Shown piece by piece: positions 63,301-64,000 of a stretch of 64,000 bases of DNA. Origin of the DNA: Pteria penguin. Lineage: Eukaryota; Mollusca; Bivalvia; Pterioida; Pteriidae. Made by a program: the position numbers and the translations under genes. Position 1 is the first letter of the stretch. Every line of letters begins with the position of its first letter. The DNA is taken from assembly GCA_035048485.1 (NCBI GenBank), contig CM068584.1, forward strand, positions 63,036,420-63,100,419. Direction: 5' to 3'. The notes under the pieces were generated by a model that saw nothing but the letters and a program-made list of their open reading frames with translations, was not told the origin of the DNA and ran no database searches.

Positions 63301-64000
63301 GCTTAACAATTACCATCATTACATTTTCTGCAGGGGTACAATAAAGTGGATTACACTTTATTTATATCCTTTACAAGACAAAGGAAGGTAACTCCTATTT
63401 ACTTCATATACAGTTGATTGTTTTGTAATATTTTCAGTGTTTATATGACTATTATCGTATTTTATGTGCAGGTCTTTGGTAATTTGTATCATACAGACTG
63501 GTCAGATGTACTTTGTCCTCTCTTTCATCATGAAATCTATTTATTCTACGTTACTAAATCTTTTAAATGAATCTGAATTTAATTCTCAATTATTTTGTGG
63601 GGAATAAGACTATTATTATTATCCAGTTTCCCAAATACAGAACATTCTCCACCATCACAATCCTATTGTGGCATTAAAAGAATTAGGATATATATGTTTC
63701 TAGCAGCAAACCAGAGAGAGAGAGAGAAAAAAAAAATGAGTAAACAGAAGATTTGGGAAACAAAGAAAGAGAGAAATGGGGTAAAATACAAATGTATAAG
63801 AGTGATATTAGTTCCACACATTTACAGATTTTACACATCATTTAAAAGCTTTTTCCATATCATACTACTTACACTTAGTAGCATCTATTTATGCCAATGT
63901 ATGTTTTAGACATTCTCAAAAGTCACGGTGTTACTTCCTTCATTTTCATTCCGTTGTGCTTTATGTGAACGACATATCTATGTGTAATACTGCAGTAAAG

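Larger units (their letters stand above)
59640..64000. repeat. Direct segmental duplication, copy 2 (runs off the window)
   Basis: Counterpart of 53,150-56,600. The end lies beyond the window. It includes 390 bases (59,700-60,080) that match 35.57-35.95 kb and are missing from copy 1, so copy 2 is closer to the ancestral form there. Confidence 0.9.

Noticed and set aside
63595..63909. 104-codon plus-strand ORF
   Set aside because: The homologous stretch in duplication copy 1 (about 56.2-56.5 kb) is not open in the same way, and the composition is that of non-coding AT-rich DNA.

Overview
This window looks like a piece of an A+T-rich invertebrate nuclear genome, most likely a mollusc and probably a bivalve. 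It has spliced genes with GT-AG introns, tRNA-derived SINEs, decayed pogo/Tigger, hAT and reverse-transcriptase copies, long (AT)n tracts, and cysteine-rich membrane proteins of a type I associate with bivalves. The bivalve assignment is an inference from recall, not a search result. There is no prokaryotic, viral or CRISPR signal, and no functional tRNA or rRNA gene.

Only two genes are well supported. They stand head to head. Gene A (minus, 20,437 down to about 2,533) encodes a predicted type I membrane protein of about 446 residues: a signal-peptide-like start, a Cys-rich ectodomain, one membrane helix, a cytoplasmic linker, then at least five ankyrin repeats, each on its own phase-0 exon. 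Gene B (plus, 22,315 to 26,546) encodes a 229-residue type I membrane protein from six exons. Its ectodomain is clearly paralogous to that of gene A: eight cysteines and three exon boundaries match, with the same phases. Its cytoplasmic tail is 40 residues with two tyrosines and no ankyrin repeats. I built both models by hand; every internal exon junction keeps frame. Together they look like a divergent pair of receptor-like paralogues that share an extracellular design and differ in their intracellular output. This is the most interesting content of the window.

Layout. 1-1,430: decayed Tigger transposase and its 3' end. 2,533-20,437: gene A; its introns hold SINEs, a second pogo-type transposase, a reverse-transcriptase remnant, a local tandem duplication, microsatellites and two in-phase candidate extra exons. 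20,438-22,314: shared upstream region with a SINE and a (GT)n tract. 22,315-26,546: gene B. 26,547-32,800: AT-rich sequence with no gene I can support. 32,800-64,000: a mosaic of diverged repeated blocks. It includes a recent direct duplication with a spacing of about 7.4 kb (53.15-56.6 kb against 59.64-64.0 kb), a dispersed G-rich minisatellite family at four loci (one with a 12-copy 50-bp array), an internally deleted hAT element, a long inverted repeat, and three copies of a very short exon-like ORF on the minus strand.
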